64,000 bases of DNA from Hermodice carunculata (GCA_964020975.1 OZ026620.1:79430579-79494578); one strand, 5' to 3'; positions 40,936 through 52,826 are shown, counted from the first letter of the stretch. Numbers and translations: made by a program. The notes: generated by a model from the letters alone, not told the origin.

Positions 40936-41860
40936 GCGAAGGGAGAATCCAAAATTAGTAATGATGTATAAAACAGTTGATAATTTAGTCCCAATGCAAT
41001 ACCTTGCAATCTATAATATTTTTGAACCTGTAACACCAAGTTGTTACACACGTCGAGGATCTGACCGGTCTCATTTTAGATCCCCAACTGATCTCTTTAA
41101 TAATTCATTTCTCCCTTTATCGGTCAGATTATGGAATTGACTTCCTAACTGTATAGAAATTCGGAATCGTTATCTTAATATAAATCCGATTTACTGGAGC
41201 TGTGTCCCCGAGATTCTTATTTCTCAAAATTATGTAATTATGGAAATAGATACACTTCCATTCTTCACACTCGATTGCTTCTCGGCAGCAGCAAGCTGAA
41301 CTATTATTTATTCAAGCTTGGATTCAAAATGTCCCCAAGCTGTCAATGTGGCGCATCTAATGAAGATGTGTGGCACTTTTTTGAGTGCCCATTATATGTA
41401 GTCGCCCGATCTAACTTGCACATACTTATCTCAAGGTATGCTCCTTTTCTCCACAAGCTGTCCTGTACGGCTGTGTTCAGAGTACTTTTTAGGAAAATAT
41501 CGGTTTTCATCAACCGGCATTTCTTAAATTTTATAATGTCGTAGACGAATAAACAATATATTTTCATGGTGATAAAATTGTGTTACTTTGGCACACATAT
41601 ATTTAGCTTATAATGACGCCCCTCGATCTGTCCTGGTTCAGTGTCTGCGTTTCTGTTAGCTGTGTTTCGATGCATCATCGGTCAGGCACAATAAAGGCCT
41701 GACTGATTATTTATCGCTACTGTGCGTTTTGTGATGTCCTGTATATATCTTGTCCTTTTTCTTGCCGAGAACGATTGTTACAGCCTCGGCCCTTCTACCA
41801 ACTGGATCATATTCATTTTTACAAACTTTGTTATATTGTTATGAATAAAAATATGTTAAA
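40890..41860 (+). mobile_element. LINE 3' fragment, plus strand
   Basis: From about 40890 the plus strand encodes KLQEDLG, LAKRRENPKLVMMYKTVDNL and RRGSDRSHFRSPTDLF, the thumb/connection region that follows the RT. The frame 41275-41544 adds LLLGSSKLNYYLFKLGF and CQCGASNEDVWHFFECP, the CxC...H...C motif common at LINE ORF2 ends. A 3' untranslated part runs to ATGAATAAAAATATG near 41845-41860. Stops and frame changes break the coding part. The catalytic RT core is absent, so this is a 5'-truncated dead copy. Confidence 0.8.
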
Positions 41861-41861
41861 C

Positions 41862-43014
41862 CAACAGGATTTCATTTTATTATAATGGTCGCTGAACACA
41901 TGTTGGAACATGTTGTTCCGATTTTTTTTTAACTTGCAAATAAAATACAGAAACTTACTTTCACGATAACGTTTTTTGTGATGTTTTGAGTAAATATTTT
42001 GACCCAGTATTTCTTGTTTCCTTTGATTTATTCTTGTGTAAAGTTGAGGACTGAGCCAACAGCTTGCCTAAATTGTAGCCTATATGCTCTTTTCACGGTA
42101 TTACCAAAGTGCCTGATAGTATATTATGCTATTAAAGTGGTGACAAAGATAGTTAAGTGCGCATGCACTTCAGGCAGTAAACAGCTGTGTATGCTTTTGC
42201 AAAGTACACTTAAAGGACTGTGTGAGAAGGATGCACCACAAAAATTAGACTTAAATGGATTAATCTTTAGCTCTACAAAGTTTTTTTCACGCTTGTGTTA
42301 AATTAACGTCCGTAGCTCTGGACCGCCCACCCCGACCCCCACCCCCACCCCCACCCCCACCTTACCCATAACGTCCTATGACATTAACTGTGACACTGAC
42401 ATGATCCTTTATTAGAGTTATGTCTCCAAAAACGAAGTTCCTTTGGTCTCACCGTGCTATAATTTCTCATTTCCCTGAATCTCAAAACCATGTAACCCAC
42501 ATATTTACGCTTCAGTCCCCCAATTACCACTTCCAATGTTGTCTGAATTTTAAATGCGTCATTTGTTAGCACGTGGATCCATAACCGGTCACTATATTAT
42601 GTATATATGCCATATTTTCACACTTGGACTGAGTTTTAGTCACCCATTACTCTGTATGGAGTGGCTGCTCTTTTTAAATAAATATCCTTTAGTGATACGA
42701 TTGTAACGCAGGTGAGACTTGAATAAAATGTATATCACATATTTTTATTACATTATAGGCCAATATGGAAGCGGTTGCTAGTTACCCCATGTCAGAGGTT
42801 TTTTTTCCATAACCTTCGCATCACCAAGAAATTGTATTTCATTTGCTTGTATTTAGCGAAACATAAGTCTACTTTAAGCAGTCAATATGATTAAATTACA
42901 AACCGTGATCTACACCTTGAACATATTTCTCGAAATCCCATCAAGTGACGTTATCGGAATGCGGTCCAAGCAGTAATTAGGGAAAAGATATGAGACAAGC
43001 CCTATATCTTAAAA
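41862..43014. other. Unassigned DNA with a (CCCCCA)n run
   Basis: A C-rich hexamer array lies at 42334-42361. CTGAGCCAACAGCTTGCCT at 42051-42069 resembles one arm of the palindromic element at 3-60 and 19935-20003 (17 of 19 bases), without the second arm. No gene recognised. Confidence 0.45.
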
Positions 43015-43170
43015 CCAGCGTATAAGGTCAGCGAAGCAGGCGAGCCGGCCCCGCTGTCCTGGGCCAACTGCGCCCTCCCGCATACCATTAGGAGGCAGGA
43101 GTGGTTGAGGAGAGCGCTGCCTGCCCGCTTGTTCCAGTGTGGAAGGTGCAGTTTACCTCCACTTGTCTTA
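43015..43170 (-). other. GC-rich patch, possible exon or transposon piece
   Basis: Clearly GC-richer than its flanks. The minus strand is open (HLPHWNKRAGSALLNHSC) and an AAG acceptor and GTATGC donor can be placed near 43172 and 43088. Alternative frames are equally open and no family is recognised. Confidence 0.2.
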
Positions 43171-43789
43171 GAGACCGTCAAAAACTTGTTTTGCTTTGAC
43201 ATATTACTTATTTTTTCAACCTCATACACTCAACATACTTGACACCTGTAAATTATCGGTATTGAATTAGTGTTTAAAGAAAAAAAATAGAGCAAAATAT
43301 ATGAAAAGAAACAGACTTAAACATTTCAGTCACAGCATTGGGAATTACGTACTGTGTTTTAATGTACCTTAGTTCTAATATTTTCCCCTTATAATACTTT
43401 TAACACACCTTACCATGTTCCCCTGGTGTGTTCAACACATCCTGTAAGTCCCCTTGAGGTTCTGCCATGAGTATAAATCGTCCAGGTAAATATACCAAGG
43501 ACTTTTAAGTATATAAGTCGTCCAGGAAAAATTACCCTGGAAATTTCTGTTGTCTTATTGCCATTCCCTGGTTACAATCCATCAACTGATCGCCAGATTC
43601 GTTAACATGCATATGCGGTATATATAAAAATATCATACTAACAAGAATGTGTGCACAATTCGCACCTTTCTTTAGGAATTTGTTACAATGTGTATGATTT
43701 CAGGGAGTACAACAGAAATACTGAGCCGGGACATCCAATTTACGTTAAAATGGATCCAGATTAACTGGGTATTAATGACGGCGGGTGGC

Positions 43790-43815
43790 TTTAACGCCGT
43801 TAAATCACTTCCGGG
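43790..43815. promoter_or_regulatory. 15-bp palindrome next to an ETS-like site
   Basis: TTTAACGCCGTTAAA (43790-43804) is palindromic except for its central base and contains two opposed MYB-like AACG/CGTT cores. ACTTCCGGG, an ETS-type motif, follows at 43807-43815. No gene start is recognised nearby. Confidence 0.25.
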
Positions 43816-44194
43816 GTCACTGATCAGGAGCTTAATATTGCGGAACTGAGAATATAGCTCACACTCATTGGCTTGTTTTGTTTATTTATGTGTGTAGAAT
43901 GGACACTCAGGTAACTGTACCATAAAAGAGTACATATTTACCTGTAGAAACCTCTTTTTCCAAAATCATTACTGCCATACTATCAATAAATCCTTCCAAA
44001 GAGAAATTCAAAAATTTGTTGGTTTCACAGAATCCTTCAATTATATGACAGTTAGCTATCTATGTATTCCGGGCATTCAAACGAAGGGAGACTATTTTGA
44101 AACAAATTTGTATTTGAAATGTAGAAAAAATGTTCCATTACAATCGAGAAATATAATGGAGATTGTGTCACTCAAACATCATGATTTGCTATAT

Positions 44195-44266
44195 ATATAT
44201 TGTACCATAGGCCTGTGGCCTGATTGTATCGGAAAATACTTACTTACTTACTTACTTACTTACTAT
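44195..44266 (+). repeat. (ACTT)n tail preceded by a LINE-like 3' box
   Basis: TGTACCATAGGCCTGTGGCC, TGATTGTATCGGAAAAT and six ACTT units form a pattern typical of LINE 3' ends, where a GC-rich box precedes a tetranucleotide tail. The frame 44045-44272 upstream is not recognised as ORF2. Confidence 0.5.
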
Positions 44267-44379
44267 CAATAAAAAATTCGAAAAATGTCTATTGTGCTAG
44301 TAATCGGCTATAGCGGCATCAAAACATGACGGTGAGTATTTTGTCTACTAGTACCCCTAAGTTGACACATGCAGCTTTT

Positions 44380-44425
44380 GACCATGATTCCCCACCCCCC
44401 CCACCCCCCCACCCCTTTTTTTTTT
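44380..44425. repeat. C-rich then T-rich homopolymer run
   Basis: CCCCACC-type repeats followed by T10. Confidence 0.85.
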
Positions 44426-44498
44426 GAAGGGCAGGACTTGCTCAAACAAGAAAACAAGATGCTTAGTTTCAAGAAATATTCCTAAATTTCTATGTTTC

Positions 44499-44916
44499 CT
44501 ACTGCAGATCACAACACGTCATATTTATTCCTGAGGAAGGCACTTTCGACATTTTAAATATCAACCTCTGCGTGCGTTTTTTTTCGAACTTTGAATAGAA
44601 CAAATAGTAAACGGCATGAGTGTACCACTTTATGATAGCGTAGTCATCATTTTTCAGTCCACATTTTGATAAACTACCATTAGGACGTTGTGCCTCATGA
44701 ACACAGCTTAACACGGTTCTGATATCTCCTGTACATCTGGCGTGTTGTGCATACTTTTTAGCGCTTTTATCGTCAATCGACACCAATGAAGATATCATTC
44801 GAAAAACAATGTAAATGTGCAGTAAGGGATTCGTACTTACCACCATAGTGTATCTTTGCTGTCGTACGGCGTTCTTGTGATACGATGTCCTTGGAATTAA
44901 CAAGCGATCCACCCAG
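44499..44916 (-). CDS. Candidate exon (44841-44916) and 137-residue open frame
   Basis: A 76-nt minus-strand segment at 44841-44916 is bounded by TCTCAG and a consensus donor GTAAGTA. One frame reads LGGSLVNSKDIVSQERRTTA. A different frame stays open far past the donor to 44499, with KYAQHARCTGDIRTVLSC and KCGLKNDDYAIIKW. The strong splice signals favour the exon reading; the long frame favours an intronless remnant. Neither protein text is recognised. Confidence 0.25.
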
Positions 44917-45724
44917 CTGAGATGAATGCTTTAAGGTCACGCAGTATTAATCAGCTATGATAATCCAGGATCAATGATTGCAGCATAGATGCATTGTCCT
45001 GGCAGACCTAGATTCACAGGCACATGCGACTGATGATGTCTCATACCATGTCTCCTTTGTTTTCTCAAGGGATATATATGTCACCTGCTTACACATATAT
45101 CCCTGCTTTAATTTCCGTGGCTAAATTTCAACACAGGACTGATTTGCTTTGGTGAATACATTTTAAAATGCATTTATATTCATGAAAACAAAGAAGGCAT
45201 GGTATAAAAAGGATACATCCCTTGTTCTCGTGATTTATCTGGAATCCCTTGAACTTGGGATGTATCCTCTTCAGAATGTGTACATTCAGCTGCATACCCA
45301 AGCAATACAAGAGAACATTCTGGGTGACAAGTAGGCGTGTATTCGTATCGAAATGCCCGCTGATCAATACGATATTGAATAAACTTTTATAGTGCGTGTG
45401 CCATATTTTATAAATCGCAAATAATCTTTTATATTACTAGCAACCGGGTATCTTTACACAGAGCTGTTATGGAAATGTAAGGGAATAAGTTCCACAAGAG
45501 AGTACTGAAATTACACACCCAAGCCCCGACGGAACTGACCACGTAGTGAAATATTGTTATTGGCCCGTGTGATACATACAGCGCATACATCATGTACATA
45601 CTTGTGCGCACTTATATAATCTCTGCCCGCATCGCCAAGCAATTTGTAAAACACCTTCATCCTGATGCCGCCCGGGTCTAATTGAGCTAACTTCTTCTAA
45701 TGTAACATCGAAGGCCCATTAGCG

Positions 45725-45740
45725 AAGGTCAAATGACCTT
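45725..45740. promoter_or_regulatory. Inverted AGGTCA half-sites (IR2)
   Basis: AAGGTCA-AA-TGACCTT forms an inverted repeat of nuclear-receptor half-sites with a two-base spacer. It lies about 250 bp before the AGGTCA-rich element and may be a stray piece of the same family. Confidence 0.3.
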
Positions 45741-45900
45741 TGCCACGCCTCTAGCAGCACCACTTCAACCAAATGCCCACCAGAAGTCGAGCAAGGTATT
45801 GTGCATATTCAGTCAGGAATGTTTTAAAGTCTAAACCAAAGTTTAAATTGATACGCATCATTATGTCTGTGTGCCAACACAGACATACTGTTTTTCTACG

Positions 45901-45903
45901 AAT

Positions 45904-45979
<76 letters not shown>

Positions 45980-45980
45980 T
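45901..45980. repeat. (TTTC)n microsatellite
   Basis: About 19 TTTC units directly left of the AGGTCA-rich element. The Phe/Leu/Ser frame is an artefact. Confidence 0.97.
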
Positions 45981-45984
45981 ACCG

Positions 45985-47172
45985 GCAAATTTGTCTGACA
46001 TTTCATTTGAAAAGTATTATACGTAGAAACTCCAAACTTGGCACAATTATACTTCTATGGATGACTTCAGGCCATTTTATAATGAGAGGTCATGCTTTTC
46101 AAAATTATGCAAATGAGGGCTAATTAAAGTTTTAAATCTTCAATATCTTATATACTTTAGTAGATGTAGTGCCGAGTGTATTGGAGTTCGATTATATCAA
46201 GGCAAAAGTCATTTCAAATGTCAAGGTCATGTCAAGGTCAAAGGTCATGTCAAGGTCAAAGGTCGGTTTTGGGTCAAAATGTGATTTTAAAGCCAAAATG
46301 TCATTTTGAAGGTCAAGGACCACTTCAGGTAGAGGTTAGTTCAAGGTCAAGGGTCATTTCAAGGTCAAAGGCCACTTTTGATGGTCGCTTTCTTCCAGCC
46401 ATAACTTGGTAAATTTTTATCCAATTTTGATCATGTTGGGCTCAAATTGTAGCTATTGTAACACTGCATATTTTTGAAGTCTCGCCTTTTTATAATTATA
46501 GGTCATACTTTTGAAAATTATGCAAATGAGGGCTAATTAAAGTTTTCAATCTTCAATATCTTATATACTATAGTAGATATAGTTCCAAGTGTATTGGAGT
46601 TCAATCATAGCAAGGCCAAGGTCATCTCAAATGTCAAGGTCATGTCAAAGTCAATGGTCATGTCAAGGTCAAAGGCCAATTTTAGGTCAAATATCATTTT
46701 AAGGTCAAAGTTCACTTCAGGTAGAGGTCATCTCAAGGTCAAAGGTCATTTCAAGTCAAAGGCCACTTTCGATGGTGGCTTTCTTCTAGCCATAACTTGG
46801 TCAATTCTGTCCAATTTTGATCATGTTTGGCTCAAATTGTAGCTATTGCAACACTGCACATTTTGAAAATTACATTTGACCCCCAAAGGTCAAAGGTCAA
46901 AGGTCAACATCATCTGGACCTTTGAAAGTTTCACGTAGCCATAATTTGGCCAATGTCCATCCAATTCTAATCATATTGGACTTAAATTGTGGGTTTTGTA
47001 ACACTGTACATTTTTGCAATTTACATGTAACCTATAAAGGTCAAAGGTCAAGGTCATTTGGACCTTTGAAATTTTCATCCAGCCATAAGCTTAATGGAAT
47101 GTGAAGTACCAAAGCACAAAATTTGATACCATTTAATATTTACCACTTTGGAAGGCACACAGACAGATTTGC
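45985..47172. repeat. AGGTCA-rich minisatellite element with 13-bp inverted ends
   Basis: A unit of 413 bp is present twice (ATGCAAATGAGGGCTAATTA at 46107 and 46520). Each has many AGGTCA or close half-sites, often as AGGTCAAAGGTCA. A module starting AGCCATAACTTGG and ending AACACTGCA occurs three times (near 46396, 46788 and 46935). GCAAATTTGTCTG (45985-45997) and CAGACAGATTTGC (47160-47172) form inverted ends with one mismatch, suggesting a non-autonomous DNA element. No coding capacity. Confidence 0.75.
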
Positions 47173-49083
47173 TTTGAAACAAATCTTCCTTTCTAGTTCC
47201 TGTCTGTATTTTTACACACAGTACAAAGTATGCGTTCCTTTATTTGCACACAGTACGTATGCCTACCTGCATTAAGACACTCAGTGCACATAATGCCTAC
47301 CATACAAATACACACTGTTCACACTATCAAAAGTAGTACACGATGCCTGTCTTTATAGATATATTCAGCACACACCGTGCCTCTCCATCGGCGGATCAGG
47401 GGGTTCGATCAAACACCCCCCACCCCCACCCCACCTCCCACCCCCATGTTAAAAAAAATATGAAAAAATGCAAAATATAAAATAAAATAAATCATTGGAA
47501 GATATAATCAACAGTTCGGCCTATTACCACCGCTTTTACTGTCTGAAGGTTTATCTAAACATCTATGATCTTTAAACTGTTCATACTTTCATATATAATC
47601 GTTACGTTTCAATATACATTCCATGTGATTTTTGGTATAAAAATGCTACATATTACATCAAAGGCTTGGTCTGCGCAATATTGTAACTCATACTACTGAT
47701 GTTACCATTATGGTTATGACTTTTGCCCATTTTATTTTGAAACCAGCGACGGATTTGTCAGATCGCTAATTCAGTCACGCATAATTATAATACATGATGC
47801 CAGTTTCCCCTCTCAAGGTATCCTCATATTTATCCGTGTAGTTTCCTTTGGTACAACTTCAGAGCTGTCTTTCTCTTCGTCTTTTCATTTTAGTTAATGA
47901 ACGTATAATGTTTGGAATTGTCCAGTTTTAATCTAGCAGTTTGGACACACGTTAAACAATTATTGTGCTAATTGTTGAATATATTTAACACAGGGAATGC
48001 TTTGAAATGGCTTTTATATATTTGTGTGTTTAAGAATAGAACACCATGGAAAAAAAGAGAAAAACAAGGACCAGGTGTTTAATATATTATGCCCATGAGT
48101 TAGTTCTTATCTGCATCAGGTGTAAATTAACGAGACTGCAAAGTTAATGTTTGCTAATTTGCACATCCAAAACTTTTATTTTCAAAAGTGTAAAATTTTA
48201 TACCAACATGGGCTTCATAGGGACAGTTTAGGTTCATGGTGTTTAGAACAAAAGAGCATCATTTTCAGAACTTCAGACTGGATTTTACTGAGCAATAGAT
48301 AAATAAATACGTGTCCTCCCATATTTAGGTATTTTGTGTTGATATATTCATTCAATTAGCATAATATTTCGCTGATCTGTATGTGCACCAATTGATTGAG
48401 CAAGAATATACAACTTCAACACTGTGTACTATCATCAAGCTACACCAAAATTTAAAAGCAACAAAAACGTAGATGTACACATTTATATCTCGATACCTTA
48501 GGCTATTTAGGCTTTCAGAAGTCTAACTGGGAGTATATACAGTGTAGTATTATTAGATCTTTGCAGTTCCTTTCTGGTTTGGTTGTATCGGCTCTATATG
48601 GTTTGGCTTTCAATACATAATTTGATGCTAGAGGCAGTAAAAGGAATCATACGGATACAATATTTTTCAGTCTTATAGATGATATGTATATCCGCTGGCA
48701 TCTCAAGTTTCAGAAACAAAGCTCGTCAAAATGTAGGCTTACACTGTACAGATTTGAATGTTGCCAACGCAAAAAAAAATATGTGATGAACCAATCTGAA
48801 CGAAATAATGCAGTCATTATGCTGTTGCCGTTACGTTAAAGGTGATAACCGGAATGAGTGCAGGCAGACTAGGGCCAGTACAAATTTGGAAGCACTGGCC
48901 CTGGCATCCTGTAAAAAGTTTGGGACTTGCCTATCCCTGTATGCCATACTGTGAAAGGAAATATGAAAGCGAACGGGAAAGACCAGTTTAGTGAACTTTG
49001 TGTGTCACAGATATCAAATTATCCGTGTGAAAATTGAGTCTCAAATGCCTGGCAAATGCGTCTGAGAGTATCAATTTTTGAAT
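47173..49083. other. Unassigned DNA with a possible SINE-like scrap
   Basis: CGGCGGATCAGGGGGTTCGA followed by C-rich sequence and A-rich DNA at 47390-47460 resembles the GGCGGAT...GGGGG motif of the element at 49084-49215. The rest is AT-rich and unrecognised. Confidence 0.4.
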
Positions 49084-49084
49084 G

Positions 49085-49124
<40 letters not shown>

Positions 49125-49215
49125 CCCCCCCGGACCCCCGCAGTGAGCCTCGTTCCTTCGGCACTCGCCATCCGAACCCCCGTTTTAGAAAGTCTGAATC
49201 CGCCCCTGCTGTCTA
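49084..49215 (-). repeat. SINE/MITE-like repeat with poly-A/T end
   Basis: On the minus strand AGGGGCGGATTCAGACTTTC, then AACGGGGGTTCGGATGGCG, then GGGGGTCCGGGGGGGC is followed by a T39 run (A39 on the plus strand). The GGGGCGGAT...GGGGGTC order is one I recall from abundant short repeats of marine invertebrates; unverified. No coding capacity. Confidence 0.5.
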
Positions 49216-49381
49216 TATGAATAACTCGATACACGTCATGCATGCCGGTAGAAATAGACTCACCATACACCATGCCTTCCTATAAAGATATCATCAGCTC
49301 ACGAAACTCTTGCCTGTATAGGCACAGTCAGTGTACACAATGACTGCCTATGTAGGTACACACCGTGCAAGTCACGCTTGT

Positions 49382-49739
49382 TCAAATACACAGAGATGTC
49401 AGAGATGCCAACTGTCCCTCATCATCTAGGACAGTCCCTGAAATTAACTGAAATTCTGACCACTTTACGGTGTTTGAAACTGGGTATTTTCTTTCATACA
49501 AGTATTCTTTGTTAAATATGCTTGGCATTTGATGTTCCCACTTAAATGTCCGTGAAATGGCATTTTGGATGTTAGTATCTCTGAATACACTTACGATCAA
49601 TGAAAATATCATATGTTCATCAATTGCGAGTTTTATCACATATAGAAACTCTTTCAACATTTTACTGGGAATAAGAATGTTCAAGTGCATTGCGGCATGA
49701 TATAGAGTAGTATATTGCATAACATTTGCAAACTGTCCT
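49382..49739 (-). other. Open DNA downstream of the Tc1/mariner remnant
   Basis: The minus-strand frame continues into AT-rich sequence after the transposase C-terminus. GTVLDDEGQLASLTSL at its end comes from a short palindromic phrase (CTGTCCCTCATCATCTAGGA) near 49407. Not recognised as a gene. Confidence 0.35.
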
Positions 49740-50295
49740 CTAATTTCAAAAGTCTTTTCTGTTGTAGCGCGTATGGCCACGACCAACCTCTTCACAGGCA
49801 TTGCATCTCCAGTGCATGCTTTCGATTAGACTCTGCATTCTGTGTTGAAAGATGTGGTCCTGCTCTTTTTTTAAGGCCTGGATCAGTTGTCAGTTGGTCC
49901 GGTACAGCAGCATTATGGAAAGTCCCAGAGGTGCTCATGTCCGGGGAAAGTGCTGGCCATGGTGAAACACTAACATTGTTGTTGGTCTCCAAAAACACCA
50001 TACGCACAAGGTCGGATTGCGAGCACACGTGGTATTGCTGGCGCAAGTCAGTTTCTGGGTGGTTTTGAAGCAAGGACAGGAGATGTACAATTTCGTCGAT
50101 ATACAGCTGATTGTCCAATTGCCATCCACCACCACCAGGGGGTCAGTTACGAAACGCATAGACACACCAACCAAAACCATCGCGTTGGAACTGCCCCCAC
50201 CGGTTGGCTGGATGCGAGCAGCAGCCAGCATAGCTCTCACCACGTCTGCATTACGCACGTTGCCGGCTGTCAGCTCGTAGCGTTCAGTCAGTCTG
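49740..50295 (-). pseudogene. Tc1/mariner-family transposase remnant
   Basis: The minus strand carries, in order, ERYELTAGNVRNAD, GGGSSNAMVLVGVSMRF, TDPLVVVDGNW, YIDEIVHLLSLLQNHPETD, FLETNNNVSVSPWPALSPDM and, in a shifted frame, SMHWRCNACEEVGRGHTRY. These match the DDE catalytic domain and C-terminus of Tc1-like transposases (GGGSVMVWGGIS, PWP-SPDLNPIE-W, SMRRRC--GGHTRY). The second catalytic Asp region (QQDNARPH) and the NPIE motif are decayed, and at least two frame changes and an insertion before the GGGS motif are visible. The N-terminal helix-turn-helix is missing. Confidence 0.85.
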
Positions 50296-50699
50296 AAAGC
50301 TTTCGTGCTAATATACGCGGGGGGGGGGGGGGGGGTGGGTAAAGAGGGTGAACCAGGAACACCTATGCGTTGAATGACCCATATAGGGCCATATCTGCAA
50401 TAAAATATTGTGTATCCATCTGTGCAGTCAATAATTTGTGCTAATAAGATGGTGGCGGATGGGCCTATAAACCACAACGTCGTCACATGGAGCTCCTACA
50501 TGGAAAGGTTTGAAACGAAGCTCACATCTGGACCACCATCCCGCTTCACGTTTGGCATGATTTCTCCGTTTCTGTACACACCCAACAAGCTGTAACTCAC
50601 CACTTTACTCCAAAACTATTTTCTACAAGTATATCACACAGATAATCCATTGAAATCCACATATATCCACAGCAAGATGCCTATAGTTGTCGCAGATGT
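50296..50699. other. Unassigned DNA with poly-G run
   Basis: A G15 run at 50320-50334. No transposase N-terminus is recognised here, so the remnant is cut near 50295. Confidence 0.45.
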
Positions 50700-51076
50700 C
50701 CCAAAAATACATTACCGGCAAAAAGTCAGACATTCCAGCGCCGAATTCAAACGGGTATACAATCCTGAATCAAGTTCGTTCCGATTAGGCTCTGCATTAT
50801 CCCTGTGTTAACTTTTCTGACACTTCTTGCTTAAAACTCCTAGAGTCAATGCATTCGGGAAGCACTGACAGAATCAAGTTTGGTCGGGTTTCAAGATTTG
50901 TGGAAATGAACACAGGATAAAAACGCGAGTGGATCAAAGAATATGGTCTGATTGACAATTGAGAACAGTTGTCATGCGGCTAATGTCACGGAACGAACTC
51001 GATTCAGGATGGGATACCCGTTTGAATTTGGCGCTGGAATGTCGGACATTTTGCCCGAAATGGATTTTGTGGGGAA
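50700..51076. repeat. Fold-back element with arms of about 100 bp
   Basis: The segment 50700-50805 is repeated in inverted orientation at 50970-51076. The best part is GGATTGTATACCCGTTTGAA on the reverse of the left arm and GGATGGGATACCCGTTTGAA in the right arm, followed in both by GGCGCTGGAATGTC. Identity over the central 68 bases is roughly nine in ten. About 165 bp lie between the arms. The right arm ends directly at a (AAG)n array. It fits a MITE or fold-back transposon without coding capacity. Confidence 0.8.
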
Positions 51077-51342
51077 GAAGAAGAAGAAGAAGAAGAAGAA
51101 GAAGAAGAAGAAGAAGAAGAAGAAGAAGAAGAAGAAGAAGAAGAAGAAGAAGAAGAAGAAGAAGAAGAAGAAGAAGAAGAAGAAGAAGAAGAAGAAGGAG
51201 GAGGAGGAGGAGGAGGAGGAGGAGGAGGAGGAGGAGGAGGAGGAGGAGGAGGAGGAGGAGGAGAAGGAGGAGGAGGAGAAGAAGAAGAAGAAGAAGAAGA
51301 AGAAGAAGAAGAAGAAGAAGAAGAAGAAGAAGAAGAAGAAGA
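51077..51342. repeat. (AAG)n-(AGG)n-(AAG)n microsatellite
   Basis: A purine-only strand of about 265 bases: AAG units, a central AGG block (about 51197-51279), then AAG again. It can read as Lys/Glu, Arg or, on the other strand, Phe/Ser/Pro, which explains the long open frames in four registers. None is a gene. Confidence 0.97.
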
Positions 51343-52727
51343 AAGTCGAATCAATGGTTTTCCGATCAGCAGCATACTTTTGGTTTGACAAAGCTCCTAG
51401 AATGAACGAGAGTACAATCAGTTTGTTTACATTGGACACAACAATTTCAACACTGGCAAAGAGGAATTTACCATTCAAGGGTTAACATTTGATAACTTTT
51501 CCAATCTAGCTGAAATAGCGAACCTCACAATACGCTATTGAATAAATAAATGAATAAATAATCGTTTCTTACATGTTTACAAGCTACAGAAAAACATTTA
51601 GAAATCTGAGCTAAGTTGAAGTACAAACCCATCCAATAATACTCTTATTATATATAACTGTTTTATCTCTCCAAATAAAATGGCACAACAAAGTTCTAAG
51701 GAAATTCACTGCTATTTATTGTTTTTGTGTGTGTGTGTCTGCTTCCAAACATTTCAACCCATTTCTAAAATTATGGCAAATTCGTTAGTTTCGCTGATGC
51801 CGCATCCTTTCTAATTTTACTTTTAAATACAAATAAATGAAAAAAAAATCATGAGATGTCTGTTTGTAATCACCAAACTTTTTATGAATAAACCTTCACC
51901 CAATTCACAGAGAATAATTTAGCCTGAAACTTCGAATAAGGTACCCGAAGTAAAGCATACTGCATTGTTTAATACATCACAAAGTTCTTTGCAATTGGGT
52001 TAAAGTACAATTCCATATAACTGCACTGTTCATGATTTTTAACAAAATGTTTGCAGGGTAGTCTTCCAAATAACCAGTGACCATTACTTATCAAGATCAG
52101 TGTCCAAATTCAGAAAAAGAAGCGGACAACAGTTTTCAATGATGTCCAAGATACTGCATCAAATTCCGTGTAATCAAGATTCAACCATGATCAAAATCGC
52201 CAGCCATCAAACAAGCCATGTCGACATCCAGTTAAATCAAGATAGACATACTCCTAACATGAATAGTGTATGGAAGAAAACATATCTCTCCTGACTTGAC
52301 ACAGGTACTAACTTAAAGTTAGTAGTAGCTTAAAACGACTTAATGCATGCAACTCTCAACTTTAAGAGGTATCTTGCTCCACAAATTTATCATTATAAAT
52401 TGCTAAGTACAATTACTACTCGCTCACAACCTCATTTCTATAACTTTTTAAATACGCTTTATACTTGCGTACTGAGGACTCCTTTTTATGTACAAATTTC
52501 AAAAATTGTTTTTTCAACTTCATTTTTGAATATTCGTTTTACCAGTTGATCAAATAAAAGTGTATGGCGAAATTTGAAGTCAAAATCAGTGCATATTCTA
52601 ACAAATGTATTCACCGTGACACATAGTAGCCATAAGAAGACCCGATAGAAATATTACTGTCCATGTGAGGGTACTTAACAATATTAAACGGGACCTGATC
52701 TCGTTCATCACACCATTTTAACTTCAA

Positions 52728-52728
<1 letters not shown>
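51343..52728. other. Unassigned DNA
   Basis: AT-rich, with AAATAAATGAATAAAT at 51541-51558 that could be a retroelement tail. No gene recognised. Confidence 0.45.

Positions 52729-52826
<98 letters not shown>

Noticed and set aside
46194-46842. Frames with repeated KVISNVKVMSKS / RSCQGQRS words as a repeat protein
   Set aside because: The words arise from AGGTCA/AAGGTCATTTC tandem DNA, and frames differ between the two 413-bp units.
50952-51485. 177-residue Lys/Glu-rich and 148-residue Arg-rich proteins
   Set aside because: They lie entirely on the (AAG)n/(AGG)n array and are open in four registers; no unique coding sequence supports them.
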